From positions 52,140-116,139 of the forward strand of contig JAJFGK010000015.1 of NCBI GenBank assembly GCA_021776195.1: a stretch of DNA of 64,000 nt, in the 5' to 3' direction. The notes under the pieces are model-generated. The model saw only the letters and a program-made list of their open reading frames with translations, was not told the DNA's origin and ran no database searches. The translations under genes were made by a program, and so were the position numbers. Positions within the stretch are counted from its first letter, which is position 1; every line of letters starts with the position of its first letter. The stretch is from Kiloniellaceae bacterium. GTDB taxonomy: Bacteria; Pseudomonadota; Alphaproteobacteria; Kiloniellales; Kiloniellaceae. Positions 1 to 10,426 of the stretch are shown here, piece by piece.

Positions 1-813
1 GGCCTGCCCTTTGTCGCGGTCAACCATCTTGAAGGCCACGCGCTCACCATCCGGCTCTGCCAGGAGGTCGCCTTTCCCTATCTGCTGCTGCTGGTTTCCG
101 GCGGCCACTGCCAGCTCTTGATCGTCCAGGGGGTCGGCCGCTACCGGCGCCTGGGCGGCACCCTGGACGATGCCGTGGGCGAGGCCTTCGACAAGACCGC
201 CAAGCTGCTCGGGCTCGGCTATCCTGGCGGGCCGCTGGTCGAGCGCGCGGCGCGGTCCGGCGATCCGGCGCGTTTCGACCTGCCCCGGCCGATGCTCGGC
301 CGGGCCGGTCTCGACTTTTCCTTTTCCGGGCTGAAGACCGCCGTGCGTCACGCGGCCGGGGCCCTGCCGGCGCCCTTGAGCGAGAGCGATGCCAACGATC
401 TGGCGGCCTCCTTCCAAGCCGCGGTGGGCGATGTGCTGGCCGACCGCGCCGGCCGTGCCCTGGCCCGCTTCACCGAGATCACCGGCCAGGCCGGACCCCT
501 GGTCGTGGCCGGCGGGGTTGCCGCCAACCGGGCGCTGCGCGACCGGCTCACAACGGTCGCCGCCAACGCCGGCACCGATCTGTTGGCGCCGCCCCTGGAC
601 CTCTGCACCGACAACGCCGCGATGATCGCCTGGGTCGGGGTCGAGCGACTGCGCCTGGGGCTCAGCGACGGCCTCGACTTCGCGCCGCGCCCGCGCTGGC
701 CCCTCGAGAGTCTCACCGGGGAAAGCCTGGCCGGGGAGAGTCGCGCCGGGGAGAGCCTGGGAGGGCTTCCAGACGGTCCTGCGGATTCCGAGAGAAAGGA
801 CAGCGCGGCATGA
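1..813 (+). CDS. tsaD: tRNA N6-adenosine threonylcarbamoyltransferase TsaD (5'-truncated by the window edge)
   Basis: C-terminal ~270 residues of TsaD (Gcp/Kae1 family), which transfers threonylcarbamoyl to A37 of ANN-decoding tRNAs. The frame is open from base 1, so the start lies outside the window. The metal-binding HLEGHA motif is near visible residue 10, followed by [12 protein letters not shown]-type residues ([10 protein letters not shown]), the ASKHA motif [13 protein letters not shown] and CTDNAAMIA. The stop overlaps the next start by 4 bp. The C-terminus runs past the usual TsaD end with a low-complexity tail built from a 15-bp repeat ([20 protein letters not shown]). The family call is very safe. 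Confidence 0.96.
   Translation, partial: GLPFVAVNHLEGHALTIRLCQEVAFPYLLLLVSGGHCQLLIVQGVGRYRRLGGTLDDAVGEAFDKTAKLLGLGYPGGPLVERAARSGDPARFDLPRPMLGRAGLDFSFSGLKTAVRHAAGALPAPLSESDANDLAASFQAAVGDVLADRAGRALARFTEITGQAGPLVVAGGVAANRALRDRLTTVAANAGTDLLAPPLDLCTDNAAMIAWVGVERLRLGLSDGLDFAPRPRWPLESLTGESLAGESRAGESLGGLPDGPADSERKDSAA
706..765 (+). repeat. In-frame 15-bp tandem repeat, four copies, in the tsaD tail
   Basis: Four consecutive degenerate 15-bp units encode E-S-x-x-G five times-three style blocks ([20 protein letters not shown]). They lie after the conserved TsaD fold, so they probably do not affect catalysis. This looks like slippage-driven growth of a C-terminal tail. Confidence 0.8.
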
Positions 814-1529
814 CGCCTCAGGCGTCCCCCCCGGCGGCGACCCTGGTAGCCAAGGTCCGCGCGCAGGCCCAGCGCCTGGCCCTCTTCCCGACCCCGGCCT
901 TTACCGCCCGGCTGCCCGGGGCGACGGCGTTGAACACGGACTTGAAGGCCGTGATCCTGGCCCGCGAAGCCGCGACGCCCCAGGGCTTGACCAACAGCAA
1001 CCTGGGTGGCTGGCACTCCGGGCGGGACCTGGCCCAATGGGGCGGCGCGCCGGTGCGGGCGGTGATCGAGGCGACCGTCGCCTTCGCCAATCAGGTGACC
1101 CGCGACCGCCAGGGACGCGCCGCCGAAATCACCTGGTCGGTCGAGTGCTGGGCCAACGTGAACCGCCGCGGCAATGCGAACAAACGCCACAGCCATCCCG
1201 GTTGCCTCTGGTCGGCGACCTATTACGTCGCGGCGGGTTACGTCGAGGCGGGCCAAGGCGACGCCCGCGGGCCGGGCCAGGACGGTACCGACCCAACCGG
1301 CGCCGACCAAGCCGGCGGTGCCTTCGTTCTGCACGATCCGCGCGGCGTGGCACCGCTGCTCGGCGCGGCCCTGGGCGGCGACCGGCTGGTACAGCCGGCC
1401 GATGGCCTGCTGGTGCTCTTTCCCGCCTGGATGCCTCATTCGGTGCAGCCCTATCGGGGGGCCGGCACGCGCATCTCCATCGCCCTCAATCTGGCCCTCA
1501 ACCCGGCTGGCGGCGGTGCCAAGCGATGA
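810..1529 (+). CDS. Putative 2OG-Fe(II) oxygenase (TIGR02466/PF13759-like), first of a tandem pair
   Basis: 239 residues. The pattern fits the family of putative 2-oxoglutarate/Fe(II) oxygenases with a double-stranded beta-helix: an HSHPG segment (about residue 128) followed by SATYYV, then [19 protein letters not shown] (distal His) and a late R-I-S-I-A-L-N strand supplying the presumed 2OG-binding Arg. The substrate is unknown for this family. ATG overlaps the tsaD stop by 4 bp, so it is probably translationally coupled. The next gene is a diverged paralogue with the same HSHPG and PAW-LHSV blocks. Family assignment is from motifs only; activity is inferred. Confidence 0.72.
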   Translation: MTPQASPPAATLVAKVRAQAQRLALFPTPAFTARLPGATALNTDLKAVILAREAATPQGLTNSNLGGWHSGRDLAQWGGAPVRAVIEATVAFANQVTRDRQGRAAEITWSVECWANVNRRGNANKRHSHPGCLWSATYYVAAGYVEAGQGDARGPGQDGTDPTGADQAGGAFVLHDPRGVAPLLGAALGGDRLVQPADGLLVLFPAWMPHSVQPYRGAGTRISIALNLALNPAGGGAKR

Positions 1530-1542
1530 CCGGGGGTCAGCG

Positions 1543-2313
1543 ATGACCGGCGAGACCAACAGGGGCCCCGACGGCGCCCGCATGGCCTACGGCCGTCTGG
1601 AGGTTTTTCCGACGACGATCGCGGTGGTCCTGCTCGACGAGACCGACCTGCCGCGCGAGGCCCTGAAGCGTTTGGTCCTGGCGCGCTATCAGGCCGAGAG
1701 TGGCCATCGGGGCGGCCAGGCCTGGGAAAGTCCGGACGACCTCCTGCCAGCCGACGATCCGCTGCTGGCCGGTCTGGCGGCTGCCGCGACGGCCTTGATC
1801 GAGGTCGCGCGGGGTACCGCGCCGGGGATCGAGGTCGCGCGCGGCGCGGCGCCGGCCGCAGGTGGGATCGCGCCGGAGAGCTGGCGCATCGAAACCCGGG
1901 GCCTGGTGCTGGGGCCCGGCGATTCGCTGCCGGTGCACAGCCATCCCGGCTGGGACTGGGAGGCGACCTTCTTTCTCGACACCGGCATTCTCGACACGGG
2001 TGTTCTCGATACCGGCATCCCGGCGCCCGGCGGCGCGCCCGGTGCCGAGGCGGCCTGCGGCGACCTCGACTTTCAGGATCCGCGCGGCGCCGCGCCGGTG
2101 ATGTACGCGCCCCACCTGACCTACGATGGGCCGGGCGGCGACACCCTGGGGGTGTCGCAGTCCATGACCCCCAAGACCGGCGCCCTGGTGGTCTACCCCG
2201 CCTGGCTGCTGCACTCGGTCGCCGACCACCGCGGGGCCGGCCTGCGGGTCAGCATGACCCTGCGCTTCGCCGCGCGGCCGGGCCTCGGGGGCCGGCGGGA
2301 CGGCGCATCGTGA
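1543..2313 (+). CDS. Second putative 2OG-Fe(II) oxygenase-like protein, diverged paralogue
   Basis: 256 residues from the ATG at 1543, chosen because a GGGGGTC stretch precedes it and the upstream reading frame overlaps the previous gene. It repeats the architecture of its neighbour: VHSHPG, WEATFFLD, FQDPRG, LVVYPAWLLHSV and a final R-V-S-M-T-L strand. It has two insertions absent from the neighbour: a duplicated IEVARG-x-AP segment (30-bp repeat, 1798-1857) and a triple LDTG segment (15-bp repeat, 1975-2019) just after the presumed metal-binding strand. The stop overlaps the gpsA GTG by 4 bp. Function unknown; it could be an active oxygenase or a structural partner of the first. Confidence 0.65.
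   Translation: MTGETNRGPDGARMAYGRLEVFPTTIAVVLLDETDLPREALKRLVLARYQAESGHRGGQAWESPDDLLPADDPLLAGLAAAATALIEVARGTAPGIEVARGAAPAAGGIAPESWRIETRGLVLGPGDSLPVHSHPGWDWEATFFLDTGILDTGVLDTGIPAPGGAPGAEAACGDLDFQDPRGAAPVMYAPHLTYDGPGGDTLGVSQSMTPKTGALVVYPAWLLHSVADHRGAGLRVSMTLRFAARPGLGGRRDGAS
1975..2019 (+). repeat. In-frame 15-bp tandem repeat, three copies
   Basis: Three consecutive 15-bp units encode LDTGI, LDTGV, LDTGI between the HSHPG metal site and the distal His of the second oxygenase. Its paralogue next door lacks these copies, so they are probably a recent expansion. Confidence 0.8.
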
Positions 2314-3314
2314 CAGGGTCTTACCAGTCGGTCGGGGTGCTCGGCGCCGGGGCCTGGGGCACGGCGCTGGCCCTGGCCGCCCGCCGCGCCGGGCGTGACG
2401 TGACCCTCTGGGCGCGCCGCGCGGAAGTCGCCGCGCAACTTGCCGAGGAGGGCGAGAACCGGGACTATCTGCCCGGCGTCGCCCTCGATCCGGCCATTGC
2501 GGTGAGCGCCGATCTGGCAGCCGTCGCCGGCGCCGAGGCGCTGCTGCTGGTGACCCCGGCCCAGACCCTGCGCGCCACCCTGCAGGCGCTGGCGCCAGGG
2601 CTGCCCAAGGCGACACCCCTGGTGCTCTGCGCCAAGGGCATCGAACAGCAGAGCGGACTTTTCATGAGCCAGGTGGCCGGCGATATGCTGCCGGGCCAGC
2701 CCCTGGCCGTGCTCTCGGGACCCAACTTCGCCGGCGAGGTGGCGGGCGGCCGGCCGGCCGCCACGACCATCGCAAGCAACGATCCGGCGCTTGCCGAGGC
2801 CCTGGTGCGCTGTCTCGGCAGCGCGACCTTCCGGCCCTACTCGTCGAGCGACCTGCTGGGCGCGCAGATCGGCGGCGCGGTCAAGAACGTCATGGCAATC
2901 GCCTGCGGCGTGGCGGCCGGCCGCGGTCTGGGCGAAAACGCGCGCGCCGCCCTGATCACCCGGGGCCTGGCCGAGATGCTGCGACTGGGAACCAAACTGG
3001 GCGCCCGACCCGAAACCCTGATGGGTCTCTCCGGTCTCGGCGACCTGACCCTGACCTGCACCGCGCTGCAGTCGCGCAACTACTCCCTCGGCGTCGCCCT
3101 GGGCGAAGGCCGGACGCTGGGCGAAATCCTGAGCGCCCGGCGCAGCGTCAGCGAGGGTGTCCACAGCGCTGCCGCCGTGGTCCAGCTCGCCCAGACCCTC
3201 GGCCTGGAGATGCCGATCTGTGCCGCGGTCGATGCCATCGTCAATCGCGACGCCGACCTGGCGGCGACGATCCAGGATCTCCTGGCCCGGCCCTTCCGGG
3301 CCGAGATGGATTAA
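2310..3314 (+). CDS. gpsA: Glycerol-3-phosphate dehydrogenase [NAD(P)+]
   Basis: 334 residues, usual length. Makes sn-glycerol 3-phosphate from dihydroxyacetone phosphate for phospholipid synthesis in the cytosol. N-terminal Rossmann motif GAGAWGTA (residues 12-19), LSGPNFAGEVA (about residue 137) and the catalytic-Lys segment GAVKNVMAIACG (about 190) are all present, with ITRGLAEM in the C-terminal domain. Start is GTG overlapping the preceding stop (GTGA). tsaD-gpsA-yciI is a familiar alphaproteobacterial order; here two oxygenase genes sit between tsaD and gpsA. Confidence 0.97.
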   Translation: MTGSYQSVGVLGAGAWGTALALAARRAGRDVTLWARRAEVAAQLAEEGENRDYLPGVALDPAIAVSADLAAVAGAEALLLVTPAQTLRATLQALAPGLPKATPLVLCAKGIEQQSGLFMSQVAGDMLPGQPLAVLSGPNFAGEVAGGRPAATTIASNDPALAEALVRCLGSATFRPYSSSDLLGAQIGGAVKNVMAIACGVAAGRGLGENARAALITRGLAEMLRLGTKLGARPETLMGLSGLGDLTLTCTALQSRNYSLGVALGEGRTLGEILSARRSVSEGVHSAAAVVQLAQTLGLEMPICAAVDAIVNRDADLAATIQDLLARPFRAEMD

Positions 3315-3346
3315 AATTCCAGACCCAACAAAGGAAACTCACCGCC

Positions 3347-3622
3347 ATGCACTTCGCGCTCTATTGCAAGGACAAGCCCGGTCACGGCCAGCTGCGCGCC
3401 GACAACCGCGAGGCCCATCTCGCTCATCTGAAGGCCCAGGGCGACGCCTTGGTGACCGCCGGTCCCCTGATCACGGACGACGGCGCCGCCATGGTCGGCT
3501 CGCTCATCGTGCTCGACCTGCCCGACCGCGCCACCGCCGAGGCTTTCGCCGCCAACGACCCTTACGCGCTGGCGGGTCTCTTCGCGTCGGTCGAGATCAC
3601 CGCCTGGAAGAAGGTCGTTTAG
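3347..3622 (+). CDS. YciI family protein
   Basis: 91-residue single-domain YciI/YCII protein (ferredoxin-like fold). The conserved His/Asp region (HLKAQGDALVTAGPL) and the C-terminal DPYALAGLF block are present. The family has been linked to small-molecule lyase or dehalogenase-like chemistry, but no substrate is known here. AAGGAAA lies upstream of the ATG. It follows gpsA by 32 bp and its stop overlaps the convergent GNAT gene by 4 bp. Confidence 0.9.
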   Translation: MHFALYCKDKPGHGQLRADNREAHLAHLKAQGDALVTAGPLITDDGAAMVGSLIVLDLPDRATAEAFAANDPYALAGLFASVEITAWKKVV

Positions 3623-4176
3623 GTGGTCTCGCTGCCCGGCGCCTCCAGGCGGTAGAACAGCAGGTCGCGGTCGTAGGCTCTGCGTCGGCCGGCGGGCACG
3701 AGGCCGAGCTTGGCGAGAACCTGTTGGGAGGCGAGGTTCTCCGGGTGAACCACGGCGGCAATTTCGGACAGCCCCACGGTTTGGAAGGCATGGCGGATGC
3801 AGGCGCGCGCCGCTTCCGTCGCGTAGCCATTGCCCCAGGCGGCACGGGTAAAGCGATAGCCCACTTCGATTTGCGGATGGCCGGGCAAGGGCAGCAGGCA
3901 GGCCCAGCCGAGAAAGCGGTCCGGATCGTCCTTGGCAAAGGCGCACCAATAGCCAAGGCCGGGCGGAAAGCCCGCCTCGATGGCCTGGCGCAGCTCGTCG
4001 CGCTTTGTCCGGGCATCGCTGTCGTCATGATCGAAGATGAACTTCGTCACCTCGGGGTCGGTGTTCATCGCCAGCAGCGCATCCAAGTCCTGGAGGCCGC
4101 GCGGGCGCAGCAAAAGGCGCTCGGTCTCGAGCCGGGGCAGTGCTTCCGGCAAGGCGGCCTTAGTCGTCGTCGCCAT
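3619..4176 (-). CDS. GNAT family N-acetyltransferase (RimJ/RimL type)
   Basis: 185 residues. Begins with LETERLLLRP, the usual opening of RimJ/RimL-like acetyltransferases, then IEVGYRFTRAAWGNGYATEA, which carries the acetyl-CoA pyrophosphate-binding loop (GNGYATEA), and ends with the HPENLASQQVLAKLGL block. It probably acetylates a protein N-terminus or a small amine; the substrate cannot be read from sequence. Overlaps the upstream creatininase gene by 17 bp, so the two are likely co-transcribed. Confidence 0.9.
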   Translation of the reverse strand: MATTTKAALPEALPRLETERLLLRPRGLQDLDALLAMNTDPEVTKFIFDHDDSDARTKRDELRQAIEAGFPPGLGYWCAFAKDDPDRFLGWACLLPLPGHPQIEVGYRFTRAAWGNGYATEAARACIRHAFQTVGLSEIAAVVHPENLASQQVLAKLGLVPAGRRRAYDRDLLFYRLEAPGSETT

Positions 4177-4924
4177 TGCGGCCCGCCTCGAAGCTCTTGA
4201 AGTCGACCGCCAGTTCCTTCAGCGCCGCCTTGTAGAGTCGCTCGCCGGCCTCGATGTTGGCCAGGGCCGGGTTCGAGCCGATGCGCCCGTCGGGGAAGCG
4301 CCGGCGGTAGTCGGCGCTGTCGTAGATCGGCCCTGTCGGTGCGATCTCCGGTGTCAGGGTCGCCGATTTCACGTGATCGGGATAGGCGTAGTAGGTCAGC
4401 GAGACCTCGGAGCAGGTCGCATGGCTGCCCTCTGAATCGCCGAAGAGCTCGGCCGAAATCGACTTCACGCCGTCGCAGTCCCACCAGTTCTTCAGTTTGC
4501 AGCGCAGGGCCGGGCGGTTGTGGCCGGCCTTGCCGAGGCTCGATTCGGCATAGATCTCCGAGAAGGCGGCGGATGCCGTGGCGATGTTGCCGCCGTGGCC
4601 GTTGAGGAAATAGAACGAGTCGAAGCCGTGCACGGCCAGCGAGTTCACCGTGTCCTGGATTACCGCCATCAGCGTCGAGGGCCGGAGCGTGATCGAGCCG
4701 GCAAAACCCAGATGGTGCTGCGCCATGCCGACCGAGATAGTCGGCGCCACCAGCGCGCCCTCCTGATCGCCTATGGCCTCGGCCAGGACCTGGGGACAGA
4801 GCGCATCGGTGCCGATGAAGCCGTTCGGGCCATGCTGTTCGGTCGAGCCGATCGGGATGATGACGGTGGTCGAGCGGCCGAGATAGGTCTCGACCTCCTG
4901 CCAGGTCTGGAGCTGCAGTTGCAT
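4160..4924 (-). CDS. Creatininase family protein (creatinine amidohydrolase-like metal hydrolase)
   Basis: 254 residues. Metal-binding motifs of the creatininase/FAPy-deformylase superfamily are present: PIGSTEQHGPN (residues ~24-34), TDALCP, FLNGHGGN (~108-115) and a late SEVSL Glu. Members hydrolyse cyclic amides or N-formyl bonds (creatinine, formamidopyrimidines, mycofactocin precursor); no pathway neighbour here picks one. Stop overlaps the GNAT start by 17 bp. Confidence 0.88.
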   Translation of the reverse strand: MQLQLQTWQEVETYLGRSTTVIIPIGSTEQHGPNGFIGTDALCPQVLAEAIGDQEGALVAPTISVGMAQHHLGFAGSITLRPSTLMAVIQDTVNSLAVHGFDSFYFLNGHGGNIATASAAFSEIYAESSLGKAGHNRPALRCKLKNWWDCDGVKSISAELFGDSEGSHATCSEVSLTYYAYPDHVKSATLTPEIAPTGPIYDSADYRRRFPDGRIGSNPALANIEAGERLYKAALKELAVDFKSFEAGRNGDDD

Positions 4925-5037
4925 GGCCGTTGTCCTTTAGTGCTTGCGGTCCGGGGTCGCCGGCCAGCTTCTCCGAAACCGTCCGGTCGCGCAAGCGCGC
5001 GGCCTTTTCAAGACCGCGCGCAGACCGCAAGCTGGTC

Positions 5038-6150
5038 ATGTGGCGGATCTGGGAGGACGGGGTGCGACATTGTATTGTCCTTGCGCTGCTGTTGGCCGTG
5101 GCGGCCTGTTCGCCGGCCCGCACCGGCGACGCCATCGATTTCCTGGAGGATGTCGACCGCGGCCGGCCGCTGGCGACCCCGGCCGCCGAGACCCAGCGCA
5201 TCCGGGCCCGGGGCCGCGACCTGATCGCCGATCTCTATCGTCCCGCCGCTGGCGCCAAGGCCCGTCTGGTCCTGGTGCCGGGCGCCGCGCCGGAGGGCAA
5301 GGACCATCCCCGCATGATCGCGCTCGCCCAGGCCCTGGCGCGGGTCGGATTCATCACCCTGGTGCCGGACATCGCCAATCTCCGCCGGCTCCAGGTCAGC
5401 GCCGCGGACGCCGGGGCGATCGCCGCTGCGGTCACCGGGCTGGTCGCACTCACGCCGGGCGCGGCCGACAGGCCGCTCGGCCTCTTTGCGATCTCCTACG
5501 CGGTCGGGCCGGCGGTGATCGCCGCTCTCGACCCGGGCGTTGCCGCGCAGGTCGCCTTCATCGTCGGGATCGGCGGCTACTATGACATGACGGCGCTCTT
5601 GACCAGCCTGACCACGGGCCACGATCCCCTGGCCGAGACCTGGACCGCGCGGCGCGCGCCGGACCCTTACGGTCGCTGGGTCTTCGCCGCGAGCAACAGC
5701 CACGCCCTGCGCTCGGAGCGCGACCGACAGTTGATCGACGCGATCGCCCGGCGCCGACTCGCCGATCCCGGCGCCGCGACAGACGACTTAACGGCGGCGC
5801 TTGGCCCGGAGGGCCGCGCCGTTCTGGCGCTGGTGCGAAACCGCGACCCCGGCCTGGTGCGGACCCTGCTGGCCGCGCTGCCGCCGCACATCCGGGGCGA
5901 GATCGAGGCCCTCGACCTGGCGCGCCGCGACCTTGGATCGCTGCCATCGCGTCTTCTTCTGCTGCACGGCGCCGACGACCGGGTCATCCCGCCGCGCCAG
6001 AGCCGCGCCCTGGCCCGCGCCGCGCGCGCGGCCGACCTCTTCATCATCGACGGTTTCGGTCATGTCGGTGCGGCGGGCAACGATCCCGACCGCCTGCAGT
6101 TGTTGGAGGCTGCTTATCGTCTGATGGAATTGCGGGACGGTCTCGATTAG
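5038..6150 (+). CDS. Alpha/beta-hydrolase-fold lipoprotein
   Basis: 370 residues from the ATG at 5038; an in-frame start at 4930 would add 36 residues in front of a good signal peptide, so it was not used. The signal ends in a lipobox (LAVAAC, Cys ~22), suggesting a lipid-anchored periplasmic enzyme. The nucleophile elbow reads AISYA rather than GxSxG; the acid is in LLHGADDRVIPP and the His in GFGHVGA. Substrate unknown. Divergent from the creatininase gene and convergent with the MFS gene, 12 bp apart. Confidence 0.75.
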   Translation: MWRIWEDGVRHCIVLALLLAVAACSPARTGDAIDFLEDVDRGRPLATPAAETQRIRARGRDLIADLYRPAAGAKARLVLVPGAAPEGKDHPRMIALAQALARVGFITLVPDIANLRRLQVSAADAGAIAAAVTGLVALTPGAADRPLGLFAISYAVGPAVIAALDPGVAAQVAFIVGIGGYYDMTALLTSLTTGHDPLAETWTARRAPDPYGRWVFAASNSHALRSERDRQLIDAIARRRLADPGAATDDLTAALGPEGRAVLALVRNRDPGLVRTLLAALPPHIRGEIEALDLARRDLGSLPSRLLLLHGADDRVIPPRQSRALARAARAADLFIIDGFGHVGAAGNDPDRLQLLEAAYRLMELRDGLD

Positions 6151-6162
6151 CGCCGTCTTCTA

Positions 6163-7374
6163 TTAGCGCCGGCCGCCGGCAAGTTTGATCGAGTCGGGGT
6201 GGGCGCGCAGGCGGGCCATGGCGAGGACCCCGAGGGCAGGTCCGAGGGCGAGCGGCGCAAAGGCGTAGCGCCAGCCGAACCACTCGACGAAGTGCGGCAT
6301 CAGGTGAATGGTGATCAAGGTCAGGGTGAAGCCCAGCGCGGTCTGCAGGGTCAGCATGGTGCCGACCAGCTCCTGGCTCGCCAGCTCGGCCACCGAGGCG
6401 GAGAACTGCGCCGAGTCGGCGATCACCGTGACGCCCCAGATCAGGCAGACCGGGATCAGCAGCCAGAGCGGCCCGCCGAAGAGAAAACCGACCGTGGCGG
6501 CGCAGAAGCCGCTGATGCCCATGGCCAGCATGGTCAGCGTGGTGCGGCCCCAGCGGTCGGCGAAGAAGCCGCCGCCGAGCGAGCCCAAGGCGCCCGCCGC
6601 GATCACCGCGAAGCCGGCCAGCTTGGCCCAGTGGGCGGCGGGCCCGGCGCCCAGGGAGGCGGTGAAGCTGGCCTGCAGGAAAACCCCGATCCAGGCCCAC
6701 ATGGCATAGAGCTCCCACATGTGGCCGAGGTAGCCGAGGTTGGCCAGGCGCAGCGCCTTGACCTTCCAGGCGTAGAGCGCGTAGCGGGCGCGAAAGCGCG
6801 GCGGCCGGATGAAAATCGGCCCCAGGCTCATGAAGTTGATCAGCAGCGCGGCCAAGACCGCGGCCCCGGAGGCGGCCAGCAGGGTGAAGCGCCAATCGAT
6901 GCCGCCCAACGCGTTGAACAGGTGCGGCAGAGCCGAGCCCAAGGTCAGTGCGCCGACCAGCAGGCCGACCAGCAGGCCCATGTCGCCGGCCGCCCAGGTT
7001 GCCGCCATGCGCATGCCGACCGGATAGATCCCGGCCATGCAGAGACCGGTGACGAAGCGCAGCAGAACCGTGGTTTCCGACGTCGGGCCGGCCGCGACGA
7101 TCAAACCGTTGGCGGCGGCGGCGACCAGGGCGGCGGCGGTGAAGAAGCGGCGCGGCTCCAGACGGTCGGCGAGGCCCAGAAAGGCCGAGGCCAGGCTGCC
7201 GACGACGAAGCCAGCCTGGACCGCGCTGGTGAAGAGCGACTGGGCGAAACCCGACAGGCCGTACTCGGCGGTCAGGGCCGGGACCACCGCGGAGGCCGAA
7301 AACCACAGCGCCATGGCCGCGACCTGGGCCAGGGCCAGGATTGCCATCGAAGCCCATTTCGTGGTCGCGATCAT
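6163..7374 (-). CDS. MFS transporter
   Basis: 403 residues from the ATG at 7374; a further in-frame ATG at 7431 would add 19 hydrophilic residues. Roughly twelve hydrophobic helices, starting with MAILALAQVAAMALWFSAS. The loop between helices 2 and 3 carries the MFS signature (GLADRLEPRR), and a second copy of the pattern follows helix 8 (FFADRWGRTTLT). No substrate can be assigned; no catabolic genes adjoin it. Confidence 0.88.
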   Translation of the reverse strand: MIATTKWASMAILALAQVAAMALWFSASAVVPALTAEYGLSGFAQSLFTSAVQAGFVVGSLASAFLGLADRLEPRRFFTAAALVAAAANGLIVAAGPTSETTVLLRFVTGLCMAGIYPVGMRMAATWAAGDMGLLVGLLVGALTLGSALPHLFNALGGIDWRFTLLAASGAAVLAALLINFMSLGPIFIRPPRFRARYALYAWKVKALRLANLGYLGHMWELYAMWAWIGVFLQASFTASLGAGPAAHWAKLAGFAVIAAGALGSLGGGFFADRWGRTTLTMLAMGISGFCAATVGFLFGGPLWLLIPVCLIWGVTVIADSAQFSASVAELASQELVGTMLTLQTALGFTLTLITIHLMPHFVEWFGWRYAFAPLALGPALGVLAMARLRAHPDSIKLAGGRR

Positions 7375-7498
7375 GGCCCGGCAAGACCGGGGTCGAAAAT
7401 GACCGGCCGCATGGATTTCCCCCCACTCCACTTTGCGCTACACAAGCTAGGACTCGAACCGGAGTCTGGAAAAGCCAGCGTTTTGTGAGGAGGGTTGC

Positions 7499-7912
7499 AT
7501 GGCCTATTGGTTGATGAAGTCGGAGCCGGGGACCTGGTCCTGGGACGATCAGGTGAAGGGCGGCGCCGCCGAATGGGACGGGGTGCGCAACTACCAGGCC
7601 TCCAACAACATGAAGGCCATGAGGCTCGGCGATCTTTGCTTTTTCTATCACTCGGTGAACGAAAAACAGGTGGTCGGCATCGTCGAGGTGGTCAAGGAGT
7701 ACTATCCCGACCCGACCGACGCCTCGGGGCGCTTCGGCATGGTCGACGTGAAGGCGGTCCGGCCCTTCGAGCGGCCCGTGACACTGGCGGAGGTCAAGAA
7801 CGACCCCAAGCTTTCCGAACTCGCTCTGGTGCGCCAGTCGCGTCTCTCTGTGCTGCCGGTCAGCAAGGCGGAGTGGACCCACATCTGCAAGATGGGCAAG
7901 ACCAAGCCCTGA
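7499..7912 (+). CDS. EVE domain-containing protein
   Basis: 137 residues, almost the entire EVE domain (thymocyte nuclear protein 1/PUA-like fold). Shows MAYWLMKSEP at the N-terminus, WDGVRNYQASNNMKAM (the aromatic-rich pocket region) and GDLCFFYHS. EVE domains are thought to bind modified bases or small ligands. The AGGAGG-like site (GAGGAGGG) 6-7 bp upstream fixes the ATG at 7499. In many alphaproteobacteria this gene lies close behind gpsA and yciI; here four genes intervene. Confidence 0.93.
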   Translation: MAYWLMKSEPGTWSWDDQVKGGAAEWDGVRNYQASNNMKAMRLGDLCFFYHSVNEKQVVGIVEVVKEYYPDPTDASGRFGMVDVKAVRPFERPVTLAEVKNDPKLSELALVRQSRLSVLPVSKAEWTHICKMGKTKP

Positions 7913-7913
7913 T

Positions 7914-7927
7914 GCCGGTTCGCCGGC
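7914..7927 (+). terminator. Hairpin with UUCG tetraloop after the EVE gene
   Basis: GCCGG-TTCG-CCGGC begins two bases after the stop codon. A five-pair stem with an extra-stable tetraloop fits a transcript end, but no U-tract follows, so intrinsic termination is uncertain. Confidence 0.4.
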
Positions 7928-8001
7928 TGTAAAATCGGCGCGGCCCTGCCGGAGCCTCTGTAAAACCGGTCAAAGATGGGCGGCTTTCTTGGGTCGATCC
8001 C

Positions 8002-8030
8002 TTGTCACGGCACAGACCCTTATGAATAAT
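8002..8030 (+). promoter_or_regulatory. Probable sigma-70 promoter of acsA
   Basis: TTGTCA (8002-8007), a 17-bp spacer and AATAAT (8025-8030) each match the consensus hexamers at five of six positions. It lies about 95 bp upstream of the acsA ATG in an otherwise GC-rich gap. No operator is obvious. Confidence 0.6.
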
Positions 8031-8124
8031 CCGCAGGACAAGGGCGGTGCCACCGCACAACCGGTGGCTTGCGAGGATCCCGCGGCGGGCGGGCCTTGGC
8101 CGAACCAGAGGGAGGATCATTTTC

Positions 8125-10071
<1,947 letters not shown>

Positions 10072-10072
10072 G

Positions 10073-10426
10073 TCAGGAGTCCGCGGGGTTTAACACCCGC
10101 TCGGGCACCCAGCCTTCCCGGCCGGCCTGGTTGCGGCACCAGACCCAGCCGGCCAGGGCGCGGTCTCCAGTCAGGACCTCGTCGGGGGCGACGGTCAGCT
10201 CGATGGCGTCATAGTCTTCGCGCACCCGCCCGGTGTTGCCCTGCACCGCCAAGATCTGCTCGGGCAGCCAGCCCTCGCGGCCGACGGCGTCGCGGCACCA
10301 CAGGAAGTCGGGCCAGTCCGTGTCGCGCGCGCCGACCGTGACGGTCGCTCCGGCCGCCACCGCGAGCGGCGCCTCGTAGCTGCGTGTCCAGGCGGCAATG
10401 GCGCGCCAGCGTTGGTCCTCGCTCAT
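10073..10426 (-). CDS. Protein with two SH3-like repeats
   Basis: 117 residues built of two similar ~45-residue halves, each ending in GREGW-x-PE-x-(I/V)L, with a W-C-R core before it (FLWCRDAVGREGWLPEQIL and WVWCRNQAGREGWVPERVL). This is the pattern of variant SH3 domains. No signal peptide, so probably cytoplasmic. The ATG overlaps the stop of the upstream DUF6765 gene by 4 bp, so it is likely a partner of that protein. Biochemical function unknown. Confidence 0.7.
   Translation of the reverse strand: MSEDQRWRAIAAWTRSYEAPLAVAAGATVTVGARDTDWPDFLWCRDAVGREGWLPEQILAVQGNTGRVREDYDAIELTVAPDEVLTGDRALAGWVWCRNQAGREGWVPERVLNPADS

Noticed and set aside
7440..7470. GGTTCGAGTCC (minus strand), tRNA T-loop-like
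   Set aside because: The flanking stem does not pair and no acceptor or anticodon arms can be built.
6044..7882. 612-codon frame on the minus strand across the MFS and EVE genes
   Set aside because: Out of frame with the MFS gene and antisense to EVE; Arg/Pro/Gly-rich shadow.
7499..7912. EVE-domain gene as part of a defence system
   Set aside because: Stand-alone housekeeping-type EVE protein; no restriction or nuclease gene is near.
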